DNA of 64,000 nucleotides from NCBI RefSeq assembly GCF_030362935.1, contig NZ_JAUCDY010000005.1, positions 121,886-185,885 on the forward strand, in the 5' to 3' direction. Source of the DNA: Thiopseudomonas acetoxidans (GTDB lineage: Bacteria; Pseudomonadota; Gammaproteobacteria; Pseudomonadales; Pseudomonadaceae). The translations under genes and the position numbers were made by a program. This document shows, one piece after another, positions 62,945-64,000 of the stretch. The notes under the pieces are model-generated. The model saw only the letters and a list, made by a program, of their open reading frames with translations. It did no database searches and was not told the origin of the DNA. Position 1 is the stretch's first letter; every line of letters starts with the position of its first letter.

Positions 62945-62950
62945 TATACT
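62945..62950 (+). promoter_or_regulatory. -10 element of the riboswitch-TRIC transcript
   Basis: TATACT lies 10 bases before the first aptamer; no convincing -35 hexamer is found 16-18 bases upstream. Confidence 0.5.
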
Positions 62951-62960
62951 TTCGCACGCA

Positions 62961-63127
62961 GGAGAGCGGTGACATAAACGCACCCGCCGAAGGCGCAAAC
63001 TCCCATAAACGCTCAGGCTCATGTACTGCACTACCATTAATACGCCAACTGGAGAGCGGTTGCTCGACAACCCACCGAAGGGGCAAGCAGCATTGCTGCA
63101 TAAACTCTCAGGTAACAGGACAGAGGG
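62961..63127 (+). ncRNA. Tandem glycine riboswitch (two aptamers)
   Basis: Both units have the glycine aptamer core. The first (about 62961-63029) has GGAGAGCGGT at 62961-62970, CCGCCGAAGGCGCAAACTCC, and AAACGCTCAGGCTCATG. The second (about 63051-63127) has GGAGAGCGGT at 63051-63060, CACCGAAGGGGCAAGC, AAACTCTCAGGTAACAGGA and CAGAGGGA. They share the same order of conserved pieces. The 30 bases after the second hold no clear terminator, so translational control of the downstream start is inferred. Matches the family of VCI-II type tandem glycine riboswitches. Confidence 0.93.
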
Positions 63128-63157
63128 AGGGGCATTACAGACTGCAGGTGCTTTCTG

Positions 63158-63778
63158 ATGCTTTCCTATATCTTCGTTATAGCCATTACCGCTGAAGCCA
63201 TGTCCGGAGCACTAGCTGCTGGGCGGCGCAATATGGACTTGTTTGGCGTTGCCTTCGTCGCCTTTCTAACAGCTCTAGGCGGTGGCACAGTGCGCGACAT
63301 GCTGTTAGGCAACTACCCTGTTACCTGGACTCAACACCCACTTTACATCTACCTCACCATCGGTGCTGGCATGTTCACAGTAGTGATTGCTAAGTATATG
63401 CGCCGGCTAAACCGCCTGTTTTTACTTGTCGACTCAATGGGCTTAGTGGCTTTCACCATCATTGGCTGCAATATCGCTATAAAACTGGATTACCACCTCA
63501 CCGTTGTCCTTATGGCAGGCATGACCACAGGTATTTTTGGTGGCATCTTGCGCGACATCATGTGTAACCGCACTCCACAAGTCCTTCGTCACGAGCTATA
63601 CGCCAGCGTGTCGTTTATGGTCGCTATTTTATACTTGGGGCTTATTTACTTGCAGGTGAATGAAAACATCAACCTGCTCATTTCCTTTGTTTTTGGCCTC
63701 ACCCTGCGTTTATCTGCCTTAAAATGGAAGTGGTCTCTACCTGTATTCTCCTACTCACCTGGGCGCTGGAATGACTAA
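63158..63778 (+). CDS. TRIC-family (UPF0126/YicG-like) membrane channel
   Basis: A 206-residue protein with seven hydrophobic segments and the internal repeat of the TRIC/UPF0126 family: AEAMSGALAAGRRNMDLFGV (near 12-31) and TVRDMLLGNYP (about 46-56) in the first half, with G-I-F-G-G-I-L-R-D-I-M-C-N in the second. Bacterial TRIC proteins are trimeric cation channels, but glycine riboswitch control hints at glycine-related transport, an inference. GCAGGTG precedes the ATG. Confidence 0.92.
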   Translation: MLSYIFVIAITAEAMSGALAAGRRNMDLFGVAFVAFLTALGGGTVRDMLLGNYPVTWTQHPLYIYLTIGAGMFTVVIAKYMRRLNRLFLLVDSMGLVAFTIIGCNIAIKLDYHLTVVLMAGMTTGIFGGILRDIMCNRTPQVLRHELYASVSFMVAILYLGLIYLQVNENINLLISFVFGLTLRLSALKWKWSLPVFSYSPGRWND

Positions 63779-63903
63779 ATCATAGCAACTCGACATGAGC
63801 AGCATCATTTCCGTTATCTAAATTACAATAAACCGCACACTTAAAACTTTTTAATGTCTAAAAATTACGGTTAAGTTATTTAGCAGCAAAAAGGAGCGTT
63901 AAC

Positions 63904-64000
63904 ATACTATTTGCCATCTACGTGGTGTCTACAGGGCGCATATGCGTTGCAGCCCTTAATATGAAAAACATAGACGCCGTAACGGACGCTATAGTAGAGG
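63904..64000 (+). other. Possible start of a gene cut by the right edge (weak)
   Basis: AAGGAG at 63891-63896 has seven bases before an ATA codon at 63904. The frame stays open to the window end with a plausible sequence (for example YVVSTGRICVAALNMKNIDA). ATA is a very rare start; GTG 63922 or ATG 63961 could be real instead. Not recognised. Confidence 0.2.

Overview
The window is a stretch of core chromosome from a gammaproteobacterium of the Pseudomonadaceae type. The clues are gene neighbourhoods I recognise from Pseudomonas: hemY next to a dsbB/dsbH gene; adk-ppc-lysS-prfB-recJ; djlA-murU-amgK divergent from lptD-surA-pdxA; hslV-hslU with a DUF971 gene; and parE-parC near cpdA. Protein sequences also look Pseudomonas-like, but base composition looks close to balanced by eye (not counted). 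That suggests a lower-GC lineage of the family, and the genus is not proven by anything here.

Layout. 0-7.2 kb: end of hemY, a DsbB-type oxidase, a small DUF2007 protein, a glycerolipid-type acyltransferase, prmA, a zinc-ribbon/DUF3426 membrane protein, pmbA and darP. 7.2-11.4 kb: a two-gene RND efflux pump. 11.5-17.2 kb: rpe-gph, an HD-GYP c-di-GMP phosphodiesterase, purE-purK and serB. 17.3-27.4 kb: a YtjB/Smp-like membrane protein, then parE-parC running directly into a four-gene MCE lipid-transport ABC operon (permease, ATPase, MlaD-type protein, PqiC-type lipoprotein), and cpdA. 27.6-35.5 kb: a pentapeptide-repeat protein paired with a two-domain cyclic-nucleotide-binding protein, hemH, a short MscS channel with a YaiI protein, an ABC-F ATPase, a metallo-beta-lactamase-fold hydrolase and cca. 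35.7-40.5 kb: ahpC, ahpF, hslVU and DUF971. 40.4-51.1 kb: a long minus-strand block of rsmJ, a small unknown protein, tsaB, adk, ppc, a small membrane protein, lysS, prfB (with its programmed frameshift) and recJ. 51.3-56.2 kb: a Sel1 protein, a DUF3530 protein, a diheme cytochrome c and the amgK-murU-djlA operon. 56.3-61.4 kb: lptD-surA-pdxA. 61.5-64 kb: gdhA, and a tandem glycine riboswitch in front of a TRIC-family channel gene.

Themes are envelope construction (LptD, SurA, AmgK/MurU, MCE transporter, DsbB), translation and tRNA maturation (PrfB, LysS, Cca, TsaB, PrmA, RsmJ, DarP, ABC-F), stress response (AhpCF, HslVU) and second messengers (CpdA, the CNB-domain protein, HD-GYP). I saw no rRNA, tRNA, CRISPR array, insertion sequence or prophage. 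No accessory island stands out. The most interesting points are the tandem glycine riboswitch with the TRIC gene, the pentapeptide/CNB pair whose nucleotide-binding cassette has lost its usual acidic residue, the parC-MCE operon fusion, and a long inverted-repeat element near 43.1 kb.
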